Shown here piece after piece: positions 27,822 through 37,511 of a DNA stretch of 64,000 nucleotides. The stretch's first letter is position 1. Each line of letters begins with the position of its first letter. Location: NCBI RefSeq assembly GCF_004217555.1, contig NZ_SHKW01000001.1:5332001-5396000 (forward strand), read 5' to 3'. A program made the translations under genes and the position numbers. Below the pieces are notes generated by a model, which searched no databases, was not told the DNA's origin, and saw only the letters and a program-made list of their open reading frames with translations. Source of the stretch: Edaphobacter modestus (lineage in GTDB: Bacteria > Acidobacteriota > Terriglobia > Terriglobales > Acidobacteriaceae).

Positions 27822-29314
27822 CACGGGGCAAGGTGGTACTCTTCTACCCGCCATACGACGGGCCGCCACTTGGCGCCCCGCTTTCGTTGTTGTCGTTGGC
27901 CGGCACGCTGCGCGAAGCCAATTTTGAGGTAGTTCTCATTGATGCCGCGATTGAATCGCGATATCTGGAACGCATAGCTGTTGAGTGCGAGTCGGCACTC
28001 TGTATTGGCATCTCAGTGCTGACAGGTCCTATGATCCGCGGGGCTATAGAAGCGGCCTCGTTCATTAAGAACCACTCACCTGGAGTGTGCGTAATCTTTG
28101 GAGGATGGCACCCCACGCTGTGTCCTGAGTCAACCCTGCGCGAACCCTATGTGGACGTCGTCGTGCGCGGACAAGGTGAAGTCACCATCGTCGAACTCGC
28201 GACTGCACTCGCTACCAAGCGACCACTGGATCTGATCGCGGGCATCTCCTGGAAGAAGCAGGGCAGGCTGATACAAAACTTCGAACGGCGCGTTCAACCA
28301 GTCGACACCTTCGCTCCTCCTGCCTTCGACATGACAGATTTTGACGCGTACGAGCGGGTCTCGGGCAAGCGTGAGTTGGCGTATGCCACGAGCATCGGAT
28401 GCCCCTATGCCTGCAATTACTGTACCGACATGGTCGTGTACAAGCGCCGGTTCAATGCTTACGCGGCCGAGCATGTCGTCGCAGAGTTGACCGAACTCGT
28501 CGCACGCTATCGCATCACGAATGTGGCCCTCCTTGATTCCAACTTTCCCGTGGACTTGAAGCGGGCAATCGCCATCGCGAAGGGCATACGAGACTCCGGT
28601 GTGAAGTTCACATGGACCTTCCAGGCATCGACGGATTTCATCTGCCGCATGAGTCAGGAGGAGGTCCAGTTGCTTGCCGACAGCGGGGTAAGCTACATGG
28701 GATTTGGGACCGAGTCCACTTCGCAGTCCGTGCTCAAGATGATGAACAAGCGTCACCAGCGCGTGGATGAGATGTACGAGACCGCACGCAAGGCCAATCT
28801 CGCCGGCATCCGCATCACTTTTAACCTCATCTTCGGCTACCCCGGAGAAACCGAGGCTGACAGGCTCATCACGTTTAGAACCATGAGCGACATCGGGCGC
28901 CAGTTCCGCAATGTCCGCTTCTCGCCGAATATCTTCACACCGTACCCCGGTATCCCTATCTGGCCTCAGCTCCGCGAACTCGGCGTAATCGAGCCACAGA
29001 CCCTGGAGGATTGGATGGAGATGCCGCTCGGAGCCAACCTGTTGCCATGGCTGCGAGGCCGCGAACTTATGCGTCTCGATCGTATGCTCGCATATTTCCT
29101 GCTGCTCGACCAGATGCGTCGTCCGCGGAAGACATCGCTCTTGCAAAAGACCACCAACTTCCTTGTCCAGGCCCCAATTCTCTGGCGCTTGGACTCCAGC
29201 TTCTTCTCGTTCCCATGGGAGATCTGGCTTGCAAAGCTCTCGGAGCATATTGTCAAGCGCCGCTCTCTTGTCACCGGCCAGGCTTTGCCTGCGGAGCAAG
29301 CCAATGTCTGCTGA
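27815..29314 (+). CDS. Cobalamin-binding-domain radical SAM protein (operon gene 2)
   Basis: The 499-residue paralogue of gene 1 has a B12-binding domain (VVLFYPPYDGPPLGAPLSL, then IFGGWHPTL) and a radical-SAM motif C196-x3-C200-x2-C203 (CPYACNYC). A C-terminal region ending SFPWEIWL is shared with genes 1 and 7. The TTG start overlaps the gene 1 stop by 7 nt and has GCGGAGG just upstream. Genes 1 and 2 look like a tandem duplication that has diverged, so they may perform successive steps on one scaffold. Confidence 0.83.
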   Translation: MLTRGKVVLFYPPYDGPPLGAPLSLLSLAGTLREANFEVVLIDAAIESRYLERIAVECESALCIGISVLTGPMIRGAIEAASFIKNHSPGVCVIFGGWHPTLCPESTLREPYVDVVVRGQGEVTIVELATALATKRPLDLIAGISWKKQGRLIQNFERRVQPVDTFAPPAFDMTDFDAYERVSGKRELAYATSIGCPYACNYCTDMVVYKRRFNAYAAEHVVAELTELVARYRITNVALLDSNFPVDLKRAIAIAKGIRDSGVKFTWTFQASTDFICRMSQEEVQLLADSGVSYMGFGTESTSQSVLKMMNKRHQRVDEMYETARKANLAGIRITFNLIFGYPGETEADRLITFRTMSDIGRQFRNVRFSPNIFTPYPGIPIWPQLRELGVIEPQTLEDWMEMPLGANLLPWLRGRELMRLDRMLAYFLLLDQMRRPRKTSLLQKTTNFLVQAPILWRLDSSFFSFPWEIWLAKLSEHIVKRRSLVTGQALPAEQANVC

Positions 29315-29338
29315 AATGCTTTTGCTCGGAGGTGGCCA

Positions 29339-30838
29339 ATGGCGGATGTACTGCTGACGCACTCCTATCATCTTGCCCACGACTCCAAGCAATTTAAGAA
29401 GATGCGGCCGTATCCTCCGCTTGGCACGCTTTATGCGGCGACGGCGCTGCGCTCCGCAGGTATCTCGGTCGCCGTGTATGACACAATGTTCGCCGAGCCC
29501 GTCACCGGCTTCCAAGCGGCGCTCGAAGAACACAGGCCACAGATCGTCGTAATCTACGAGGATGACTTCAACTTCGTGACCAAGATGTGCCTGACGCACA
29601 TGCGCGAACTGGCAAGCAAGCTGGCAACCATGGCCCGCCTCGCGGGAATCACCGTGATTGCACACGGATCGGATGCTACAGATCACTCGCGGGAGTATCT
29701 GGACAATGGTGTCGATTTTGTTCTGAACGGTGAAGCTGAGCAGAGTCTGACCGATCTTTGTGACGCTCTTTTGCATTCTCGGCATTTGCCGGAGCTGTCC
29801 GGGCTTGTGCACTACTCCGCTGTGGATGGGAGCCTGGAGAGCTCGTTGCCTGCGCCGACGAATCCTTCCTGGGCTACTCTGCCACGCGCGGCTAGAGAAC
29901 TGATCGACCTCGAGCCATACCGGCGTGCGTGGACGCAAGCACATGGATACTTCTCTACAAACATCGTGGCGAGCCGTGGCTGCCCATACCGTTGCGAGTG
30001 GTGTGCAAAGCCTATTTCAGGCAACCGCTACCAACTCCGAGCGCCTGAGGAGGTTGCGGAGGAGATTCGTGAACTCAAGACGTTTTTCGGCGTGCAGCAT
30101 ATCTGGTTTGGCGATGACGTATTTGCGTTGGATCGCCATTGGGTAGAAAAGTTTGCGAGCGTCGTCGAGGCCCATGGCGAAGTTGTCCCCTTCAAAATTC
30201 AGTCTCGCGCAGACCTGATGAGTGATACCAATGTCTCGGCTCTCAGACGAGCAGGCTGTATCGAAGTATGGATGGGCGTCGAGTCTGGTTCACAGACCAT
30301 CCTTGACGCGATGAAAAAAGGTCTGAAGCTCTCTGCCGTTCACGCCGCTAGAGAGAGGCTTGCTGCTAATGGCATACGGGCATGCTACTTCCTTCAGTTT
30401 GGCTATCCCGGAGAGGGCTGGGCCGAAATCTGCGAGACAGTAAAATTGGTGCGCGATACGCGACCAGATGATATTGGCGTATCTCTCTCCTATCCTCTGC
30501 CGGGTACGCGCTTCTTCGAGCGCGTTCAAGCGCAGTTGGGAAGCAAGCGTAATTGGATCGACAGCGACGACCTCTGTACCATCCACATTGCCAGCTACAA
30601 CGACCCCTTTTACCATGCACTTCGCGATGCATTGCACGCCGAGGTGGCATCATGGCACGCGTCCTCAGGCTCATCCGATGCGGCCGAGTACGAGTCTCTA
30701 TGGACGCGGGTATACGAAATGGAGCCTGTATGCCGAAACACTAACATCCTGTCTTTGCCTGCCGAATCGTCTCATGGCGATACGCAGAGCGCATTTATGC
30801 CACTCGAAGATCTCATCGTGGGGGCTAGGAGATCCTGA
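29339..30838 (+). CDS. Cobalamin-binding-domain radical SAM protein (operon gene 3)
   Basis: The 499-residue protein belongs to a second subgroup with gene 4. The N-terminus is MADVLLTHSYHL, then PYPPLGTLYAATALRSAG in the B12-binding domain. The radical-SAM motif is C215-x3-C219-x2-C222 (CPYRCEWC) with GVESGS downstream. The function is unassigned. It has a strong GGAGG 8 nt before the ATG, the only clear intergenic gap (24 bp) among the gene junctions whose starts are certain, and its stop overlaps the gene 4 start (TGATG). Confidence 0.83.
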   Translation: MADVLLTHSYHLAHDSKQFKKMRPYPPLGTLYAATALRSAGISVAVYDTMFAEPVTGFQAALEEHRPQIVVIYEDDFNFVTKMCLTHMRELASKLATMARLAGITVIAHGSDATDHSREYLDNGVDFVLNGEAEQSLTDLCDALLHSRHLPELSGLVHYSAVDGSLESSLPAPTNPSWATLPRAARELIDLEPYRRAWTQAHGYFSTNIVASRGCPYRCEWCAKPISGNRYQLRAPEEVAEEIRELKTFFGVQHIWFGDDVFALDRHWVEKFASVVEAHGEVVPFKIQSRADLMSDTNVSALRRAGCIEVWMGVESGSQTILDAMKKGLKLSAVHAARERLAANGIRACYFLQFGYPGEGWAEICETVKLVRDTRPDDIGVSLSYPLPGTRFFERVQAQLGSKRNWIDSDDLCTIHIASYNDPFYHALRDALHAEVASWHASSGSSDAAEYESLWTRVYEMEPVCRNTNILSLPAESSHGDTQSAFMPLEDLIVGARRS

Positions 30839-32247
30839 TGCCGGACTTGCTGCTTACGCACGGTTATTTCCTCTACGAAGACCCCAAAGAGATGCAGATC
30901 ATGAAGCCGTATGCGCCTCTGGGAATCCTGTATCTCTGTTCACACCTGCGGCAGCAGGGCTTCGATGTCGAGGTCTTCGATACAACTTTCTCGAGCCGCG
31001 AGTCGCTTTTTCGCCACCTTCAGACGGAGAAGCCGTCCGTGCTTGGGATCTATGCCAACCTGATGACTCGCGGTAATGTAGTAGAAATTATTCGCGTGGG
31101 TCGTGAGGCCGGCTGGCGCATTATCGTCGGAGGACCTGAGCCCGGTGCTTATGCCCAGGAGTTTCTGGAGTCCGGGGCGGAGTTCGTCGTCTTTGGCGAA
31201 GGAGAGTCCACGATGCAGGAACTGTTGACAGCCATCCGCGACGGATGCAACAAGTCCAGCAATCAGTGGAAGTCGAAGATCGCGGGTACAGCATATCTCG
31301 ATGACGAAGGAGTATTTCATCAGAATCCGCCGCGTGCCCAGATCGCCGACCTCGATGCCCAACCTTGGCCCGCCCGTCAAGCGATCGATTTGCACCGTTA
31401 CGTCGAGACTTGGCGAACCCACCATCAAAAAGGTTCGGTCAACTTCATTACTGCGCGCGGATGTCCCTACAAATGTCGCTGGTGCAGTCATCAGGTCTAC
31501 GGTCAAACTCACCGGCGTCGGAACCCTATCAAGGTCATAGATGAACTTGAGTGGCTGCTTAAGGAGTACACGCCGGACATTGCCTGGGTGTCAGACGATG
31601 TGTTCACGATCAACCATGACTGGCTGCGCAAGTATGCTGAGGAGATGCGTCGGCGTGGACTTCATGTCCCATTCGAATGCATCTCGCGCGCCGACAGGCT
31701 CAACGACGAAATGTTCGATCTTCTCGCAGAGCTTGGTTGCTTTCGTATCTGGATCGGTTCTGAGAGTGGATCGCAGCGACTGCTCGATTCCATGGACCGC
31801 GGCGTGAAGGTGGAGCAGGTGCAGAAGGCTGTTGAGATGAGCCGCGCGCGCAAGATCCAAAGCGGGATGTTTCTGATGTGGGGCTATGAAGGAGAGGAGA
31901 TGGAGGACATCGAGGCCACCATCCGTCATGTCAGCAGGGCGAAGCCCGACATCTTTTTCACGACCGTCTCCTATCCAATAAAAGGCACCCCGTATTACCA
32001 GCAGGTTCAGAGCAAACTCGTGCAACTGAAGCCATGGGCAGAGACCTCCGATCGCGAGATCAAGATCGCCGGTCGACACTCACGAACTTACTACGCGCAT
32101 GCCGACAAGTTGCTCCGCGATGAAGTTCAGTTGGCCAAACTAATGGAAAACAAAGCAGAGAATTCATCTTTCCTGCAGGATCTAAGGAGCAGCATACAAG
32201 TCTCCCGCGAAGGACTCCTCGCCACACAGAGCGAGGTGGAGGCATGA
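30838..32247 (+). CDS. Cobalamin-binding-domain radical SAM protein (operon gene 4)
   Basis: The 469-residue paralogue of gene 3 begins MPDLLLTHGYFLYED, then PYAPLGILYLCSHLRQQG, with a B12-type Rossmann domain and VFGEGEST. The radical-SAM cluster is C209-x3-C213-x2-C216 (CPYKCRWC), followed by GSESGS. Pairing of genes 3 and 4 parallels pairing of genes 1 and 2. The start shares one base with the gene 3 stop and the stop overlaps gene 5 by ATGA. Confidence 0.83.
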   Translation: MPDLLLTHGYFLYEDPKEMQIMKPYAPLGILYLCSHLRQQGFDVEVFDTTFSSRESLFRHLQTEKPSVLGIYANLMTRGNVVEIIRVGREAGWRIIVGGPEPGAYAQEFLESGAEFVVFGEGESTMQELLTAIRDGCNKSSNQWKSKIAGTAYLDDEGVFHQNPPRAQIADLDAQPWPARQAIDLHRYVETWRTHHQKGSVNFITARGCPYKCRWCSHQVYGQTHRRRNPIKVIDELEWLLKEYTPDIAWVSDDVFTINHDWLRKYAEEMRRRGLHVPFECISRADRLNDEMFDLLAELGCFRIWIGSESGSQRLLDSMDRGVKVEQVQKAVEMSRARKIQSGMFLMWGYEGEEMEDIEATIRHVSRAKPDIFFTTVSYPIKGTPYYQQVQSKLVQLKPWAETSDREIKIAGRHSRTYYAHADKLLRDEVQLAKLMENKAENSSFLQDLRSSIQVSREGLLATQSEVEA

Positions 32248-33083
32248 GCATGGAAAGTACCTATCTTCCACTAGCAGATTGCCCCGGACCGGCCGCAGCC
32301 GTAGCCTTCGATCGCATCGCGCAAGACTACGATCAGAGATTTACCGATTCGCTCATTGGGCGAGCGCAACGCGAAGCCGTATGGAAGGTCCTCACGAGAA
32401 CCTTTCGAACCAACGACAACATTCTCGAACTCAACTGTGGTACGGGCGAAGATGCCATCTTTCTCGCTGGCAATGGCATCTCTGTTTTCGCTCTGGATGC
32501 TTCGCGGCAGATGATCGCCCGAGCCCAGCAGCGCCTTCAGCATACTGCGCCTCGACTTCCGGTAGTCTTCTGTGAGTTGCCGACAGAACGCATCGGAGAA
32601 CTTCGTCCGGAGATGCAATTCGACGGTGCATTTTCAAACTTCTCCGGTTTGAACTGTATCTCCGATCTTCGCGCGGTCGCCTCCTCGCTTGCGAACCTGG
32701 TAAAGCAGGATGGCAGGCTGGTTCTGTGCCTTTCAACACGCTTCTGCCTGATCGAAATCCTGTACTACCTCGCGCTCGGACAATGGCGGAAAGCCCTGAG
32801 ACGCTGCAAAGGCTACACCAAAGTGACCCTCGACGGTGTGGAGTTCGCGGTCTACTACCCGACCATTCGTCAGATACGCCAATCCTTCGCGCCTAATTTC
32901 CGCCTGTACTCCTGCACTGGAATTGGAGTAGCTGTGCCGCCCTCCTATCTTGAGACGTGGGCTCGCAACCATCCTCGTATCTTTCCTTTACTTCGCCGTC
33001 TGGAAGAACTGCTTGCCACAATGCCTATTTTTCGCAGCACGGGAGACAATGTCCTGCTCTGCTTCGAGAAGGTGTCCAGATGA
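32244..33083 (+). CDS. SAM-dependent class I methyltransferase (operon gene 5)
   Basis: The 279-residue protein has the Rossmann methyltransferase motif I ILELNCGTGEDAIFLA and an acidic residue at the end of the next strand (VFALDASRQMIARA). It looks like the methyltransferase type 11/25 families acting on small molecules. The substrate is unknown. It lies in the middle of the operon, ATGA-coupled on both sides, so it most likely modifies the same product as the radical-SAM enzymes. Confidence 0.82.
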   Translation: MSMESTYLPLADCPGPAAAVAFDRIAQDYDQRFTDSLIGRAQREAVWKVLTRTFRTNDNILELNCGTGEDAIFLAGNGISVFALDASRQMIARAQQRLQHTAPRLPVVFCELPTERIGELRPEMQFDGAFSNFSGLNCISDLRAVASSLANLVKQDGRLVLCLSTRFCLIEILYYLALGQWRKALRRCKGYTKVTLDGVEFAVYYPTIRQIRQSFAPNFRLYSCTGIGVAVPPSYLETWARNHPRIFPLLRRLEELLATMPIFRSTGDNVLLCFEKVSR

Positions 33084-34084
33084 TCATGGAGCAAATAAAC
33101 GCAAGCGATCCGGCCGAAGAATCGTACGCGCACCAGACAATCACACTTCTGTGTTGGCAATGCGGCGGCTCGCTCGCGGAGATGACCTTACAGACTCGGA
33201 GCGGTTCCGGCACCCGTGTGTGTCCTGGTTGTACGACTGCAACGCAATATCGAGACGGAATATGGCGAACGCTCTCTCCTCAGCGAGCCGATAACTTCCG
33301 TAGCTTCATCGAGGAGTATGAGTTCATCCGTGCAGCCGAAGGGCGGGGCAGCACTGCAGCGGAGTACTATCTCAGCTTGCCGTACGAGGATGTATCCGGC
33401 CGCAATGCCGATCAGTGGATGATACGAGCACACACCTTTCGCACGATTGAGCGATGCATCCTGTCGCCCCTTGCCAAACTCAATGAGCGCCCCCTTCGCA
33501 TCCTCGACCTGGGCGCGGGCAACGGTTGGATGAGTTATCGGCTAGCGCTTCAGGGCCATCTTCCCGTCGCGGTCGATCTCTTGACAAACGATCGCGACGG
33601 TCTTGGTGCGGCCATCCACTACAGTGGACGCATCCATCCCTTGTTTCCTCGCGTTCAGGCGGAGCTCGACCGACTCCCGTTCGCATCATCCACCTTCGAC
33701 CTCGTGATCTTTAACGCATCGTTCCATTACTCCGAGGACTACGAACGCACATTTGAGGAAGCTTCGCGTTGCACACGCTCGGGCGGCACCATCGTAATTG
33801 CCGACACGCCATGGTACGCAGAGGAAGATAGCGGCAGGAGAATGGTGGAGGAAAAGCACAAGCATTTCAACGCAACATACGGTTTTTCCTCAGACTCGAT
33901 CCCGAGCCTCGAATATCTCACTCCAGATCGTCTGCGGCGTCTGCAAGACAGGTTCGAGTTGGAGTGGAGCATCATAAGACCCTTCTATGGAGTTCGCTGG
34001 TCCCTCCGGCCGCTCCGAGCAAGACTCGCAGGCCGTCGTCCTCCATCTCAATTCCGCATATATGCTGCATCGGTGAGTGCATGA
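33080..34084 (+). CDS. Zinc-ribbon class I methyltransferase (operon gene 6)
   Basis: The 334-residue protein begins with a probable zinc ribbon (C25-x2-C28 and C48-x2-C51). A methyltransferase fold follows, with motif I ILDLGAGNGWMSYRLA and the post-motif FDLVIFNASFHY. Small zinc ribbons before methyltransferase domains occur in some natural-product and tRNA enzymes. The start is placed at the ATG overlapping the gene 5 stop (ATGA); the open frame extends further upstream but only inside gene 5. The target is unknown. Confidence 0.8.
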   Translation: MIMEQINASDPAEESYAHQTITLLCWQCGGSLAEMTLQTRSGSGTRVCPGCTTATQYRDGIWRTLSPQRADNFRSFIEEYEFIRAAEGRGSTAAEYYLSLPYEDVSGRNADQWMIRAHTFRTIERCILSPLAKLNERPLRILDLGAGNGWMSYRLALQGHLPVAVDLLTNDRDGLGAAIHYSGRIHPLFPRVQAELDRLPFASSTFDLVIFNASFHYSEDYERTFEEASRCTRSGGTIVIADTPWYAEEDSGRRMVEEKHKHFNATYGFSSDSIPSLEYLTPDRLRRLQDRFELEWSIIRPFYGVRWSLRPLRARLAGRRPPSQFRIYAASVSA

Positions 34085-35550
34085 TCATCCTCTATCACCC
34101 ACGTGCTACCCGGCCTCGGAACCGAAGGCTGCCTCTTGCCGTTCTCGCGCTTGCCGCGGTGCTCGAGGGCAGAGAAGAGTACGAGATTGTTGATGGAAAC
34201 CTCGAGGACGATCCGGTCGCACGCATCCTGCAACTTATTGCACAGCATAAGATTCAACTGCTGGGCGTCTCGACGATGCCAGGGCCCCAGATGGTAGCTG
34301 CGATGGAGACGTCTCGCGAGATTCGCCGTCTTCATCCGGAGGTCCCCATCTGCTGGGGCGGTTACTTCCCGTCCATCTACCCGGATGCTGCGCTCAACGC
34401 ACGTTACGTGGATTACGTCGTTCGAGGGCAGGGAGAGGACACCCTCATTGAGCTTCTCGATGCCCTTCGCGGCAAGCGCTCTCTCGACTCAGTAAAAGGT
34501 CTTTCCTACAAGGATATGTTTGGCCTGCGTCATGACAACGGAGAGAGACCCATGAAGGGACCGAATGAGTTTCCATGGTCTCCATTCCATCGCCTTCCGG
34601 TCGAAAAATACTTGCGACCGTCCTTCTTCGGAAAACGTACCGCCGTTCACCATGCGAGCATCGGCTGTCCCTTCAACTGTAGTTTTTGTGGCGTTCATGC
34701 GGCCTACGGCAACAAGGAAAAGATGGAGTCGCCCGAACGTACGGTCGCTATTCTTACTCATCTTGTGGAACGTTACGGAGCGGATTCGGTTCAGTTCTAC
34801 GATATGAACTTCTTCCTACGCGAAGATCACGCTCGAGAACTCTGCGATCGCATGGCGCATTTAAACCTCCGCTGGTGGTGTGAAGCTCGTGTCGACATCA
34901 TGTCTCGCTATTCGGACGAAACATTTGCCGCGATTAAACGGGCTGGATGCGCGATGATCTTCTTCGGTGCCGAGTCCGGCTCCGACTGGGTACTCGAGGA
35001 AATGCAGAAGGGCATCACTACGCAACAGACCCTGGAAGTCGCCAGAAGAACCCGTGAGTTCGGCATCATTCCGGAGTTTTCCTTTGTCATTGGAAATCCC
35101 AACGATCCGGACCGGGACACACGCGAGACGCTACGATTCATTCGCAGGATCAAACGTATCAATCCGGATTCGGAGATCATCATTCAGCACTACACTCCCA
35201 CGCCTCAGCCACACGCTGCGGGTGGCGAGATGTACGGCAAGGTTGACGTCCCATTCCCTGATTCGCCGGCTGGGTGGGCAACGAAGGAGTGGATGAACTT
35301 TACTCTGCGCATCGATACCAACGCTCCATGGCTGAAGCGCCGCACCAAGAAACTCATCGACAACTTCGAGATCGTCATCGGTTCGCGCTGGCCCACGGTT
35401 CAGGATATTCGCGCTCCGCGCTGGAGCCGTATATTCCTGCAGGTTCTTAGCGCGTGGCGTTATGCTTTGCACATCTATAAATTTCCTTTCGAGCTTCATC
35501 TTGCCAGCCAGTTCATCGCTCTGCGCAAACCCAAACGAGAGAGCCTGTGA
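34081..35550 (+). CDS. Cobalamin-binding-domain radical SAM protein (operon gene 7)
   Basis: The 489-residue protein belongs to the gene 1/2 subgroup. It has a shortened B12-type domain (MIILYHPRAT, LLGVSTMPGPQM, CWGGYFPSIYPD), the radical-SAM motif C196-x3-C200-x2-C203 (CPFNCSFC) and the C-terminal YKFPFEL signature shared with genes 1 and 2. The start overlaps the gene 6 stop as ATGA and the stop overlaps gene 8 as GTGA. This third copy after the methyltransferases suggests a late step. Confidence 0.83.
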   Translation: MIILYHPRATRPRNRRLPLAVLALAAVLEGREEYEIVDGNLEDDPVARILQLIAQHKIQLLGVSTMPGPQMVAAMETSREIRRLHPEVPICWGGYFPSIYPDAALNARYVDYVVRGQGEDTLIELLDALRGKRSLDSVKGLSYKDMFGLRHDNGERPMKGPNEFPWSPFHRLPVEKYLRPSFFGKRTAVHHASIGCPFNCSFCGVHAAYGNKEKMESPERTVAILTHLVERYGADSVQFYDMNFFLREDHARELCDRMAHLNLRWWCEARVDIMSRYSDETFAAIKRAGCAMIFFGAESGSDWVLEEMQKGITTQQTLEVARRTREFGIIPEFSFVIGNPNDPDRDTRETLRFIRRIKRINPDSEIIIQHYTPTPQPHAAGGEMYGKVDVPFPDSPAGWATKEWMNFTLRIDTNAPWLKRRTKKLIDNFEIVIGSRWPTVQDIRAPRWSRIFLQVLSAWRYALHIYKFPFELHLASQFIALRKPKRESL

Positions 35551-37511
35551 AGACATCCACTGAAACGATGGCCCGCTCACCGGTTCAACCGGAAAGCCAC
35601 ATCTTCGATCTCTGGGCTCAGGTATATGATGCACAGTCCAACCCTCTGCTGATGCTTGAAGAGCGGTGCGTCACACCCCTGCTGCCACCTCTGAGCGGCG
35701 AGGACGTGCTGGATGTCGGCTGCGGTACGGGGCGTTGGCTTAGAAGGCTGGAAGTACTCGAGCCGGGCTCGCTCATCGGGATCGATTGCTCCACGATCAT
35801 GCTGGAGCGTGCCAGATCGAAAGTCCGCCCCACGACGACACTTGAGCTCAGCCAGTGTTCCGTGCTGCCGGGAGAGGATGGCTCCAGGGGCATTGTCCTG
35901 GCCTCTTTTGTACTTAGCTATCTCGATGATCTGGAGCAATTCGCACGCGAGTGCAGGCGCATCCTTCGACCAGATGGATGGCTGCTTATCTCCGACATGC
36001 ATCCCCTGACAGCGGCGGAACGAGGCTGGACACGGAGCTTTCATCTTGATGGGGAAAAGATCCAAATCGCAGCTCATTCTCGTTCCATCGACGAGATCAT
36101 TGCGGTCTTTCGCCGCCATGGTTTCGACCCACGAGTTCTCAATGAGCCCTCATTCGAAACGTGTGAGGGCTCTGTATTCGAAAGCGCAGGGAAGTTGGCG
36201 AAGTATGAAGAACTCTCTGGTGTGCCTGCAATCTACATCCTGAAATTGCAAAAACGAATGCCATCTCTGTCGGGTCAAGCTCCTCGCGCAAGCAGCACTC
36301 TTCAGCTTGCCAATGCGCCCATAGCCCTTAGCCCCGTCGCCTGGAGAGATGGAGCGGTCCTAATTGAAGATGGACACATTGTGTCTCTTCATGAAGCCGT
36401 TGATGAGTCAGCGCCGAAACTCGATTTGGCTGGCTATTTCCTTCTTCCGGGGCTGATTAATGCGCACGAACATCTCGAGTTTGGATTGTTCCCAAAGCTT
36501 GGGCGCCCTGCAGTTGGTCCTCCCTATCGAAACGCTACAGAATGGGCTAAGGAGATTCATCGGGTTCACTCCAGCATCATCGCCCAGTACAGGCAGATCC
36601 CGCAGGCAACCCATTTGCGGTGGGGAGCGATTCGGAATCTACTCTGCGGCATCACAACCGTCTGTCATCACAACCCTCTGCACACAGAACTGACTCGTCC
36701 CGACTTTCCTGTGCGCGTTCTCCATCACTTCGGCTGGTCGCACTCACTCGCATTCGACCAACAGCTGGCCCAGAAATTTCAGGCTACGCCGCAGGACCGC
36801 CCGTTCATCCTGCACGCGGCAGAGGGCCTAGATGAAGAAAGCCGGAACGAAATCTCTCAACTGAACGCAATGCATGTGCTGGATGAACGCGCCGTGCTCG
36901 TTCATGGGCTGGCATGCACGACAGAGGAGATAGCGTTGATCAACCGGCGTGGCGCTTCCGTGGTCGTCTGTCCCACGTCAAACCGCTTCCTCTTCGCAGA
37001 GACGCTTTCGTGCGAGTTGCTTACTTCCATCGAGCGAGTGGCGCTCGGGAGCGACTCACCGATCACTGCCGCTGGCGATCTGCTCGATGAGGTTCGCTCC
37101 CTTCATGCCGAGATCGGACTCGATCCAAACCTGATTTACAGCATGATTACCACCGGCCCTGCTGAGATGTTTCATTTGAAAGATGGTCAGGGACGCATCG
37201 TGGAATCCGGCGTGGCCGATCTAATCGCAGTCCGTGTCCAACATGGTTCGCCTGCCCGCACCCTCTCGAACCTCGCCTTTAGCGACGTTGAGTTGGTTCT
37301 GCTCGAGGGGCGAGTTCAGATGGCATCTCCTCCTCTGTTCGCACGCTTGCCGTATGATCTCCGCTCCGGTATGGAGCTTATCGAGGTGGCTGGTCACCAA
37401 CGCTGGATTCGGTCGTCCTTGCAGGATCTTTTCGAAGCTGCAGAGAGCGTTCTCCACCCGGAGAAACTGCTGCTCGCAGGAAGGGAGGTGCGTTATCTCG
37501 GAACTCTATAG
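35547..37511 (+). CDS. Methyltransferase-amidohydrolase fusion protein (operon gene 8)
   Basis: One 654-residue frame joins two enzymes. Residues about 15-230 are a class I methyltransferase (motif I VLDVGCGTGRWL at 54-65). Residues about 245-640 are an amidohydrolase of the chlorohydrolase/deaminase (TRZ/ATZ) group. Its metal and catalytic residues are visible: H307 and H309 (AHEH), H423 (LHAAEG), H453 (LVHGLA) and D503 (GSDSP). Stand-alone relatives deaminate or hydrolyse purine-like rings, including 5'-deoxyadenosine and SAH, which are by-products of the other enzymes here. Recycling or product hydrolysis are both possible. The GTG start is coupled to gene 7. Confidence 0.82.
   Translation: MKTSTETMARSPVQPESHIFDLWAQVYDAQSNPLLMLEERCVTPLLPPLSGEDVLDVGCGTGRWLRRLEVLEPGSLIGIDCSTIMLERARSKVRPTTTLELSQCSVLPGEDGSRGIVLASFVLSYLDDLEQFARECRRILRPDGWLLISDMHPLTAAERGWTRSFHLDGEKIQIAAHSRSIDEIIAVFRRHGFDPRVLNEPSFETCEGSVFESAGKLAKYEELSGVPAIYILKLQKRMPSLSGQAPRASSTLQLANAPIALSPVAWRDGAVLIEDGHIVSLHEAVDESAPKLDLAGYFLLPGLINAHEHLEFGLFPKLGRPAVGPPYRNATEWAKEIHRVHSSIIAQYRQIPQATHLRWGAIRNLLCGITTVCHHNPLHTELTRPDFPVRVLHHFGWSHSLAFDQQLAQKFQATPQDRPFILHAAEGLDEESRNEISQLNAMHVLDERAVLVHGLACTTEEIALINRRGASVVVCPTSNRFLFAETLSCELLTSIERVALGSDSPITAAGDLLDEVRSLHAEIGLDPNLIYSMITTGPAEMFHLKDGQGRIVESGVADLIAVRVQHGSPARTLSNLAFSDVELVLLEGRVQMASPPLFARLPYDLRSGMELIEVAGHQRWIRSSLQDLFEAAESVLHPEKLLLAGREVRYLGTL

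Noticed and set aside
28130..29944. Very long open frame (604 codons) on the minus strand
   Set aside because: It is antisense to radical-SAM genes 2 and 3, has no domain sense and arises from codon bias.
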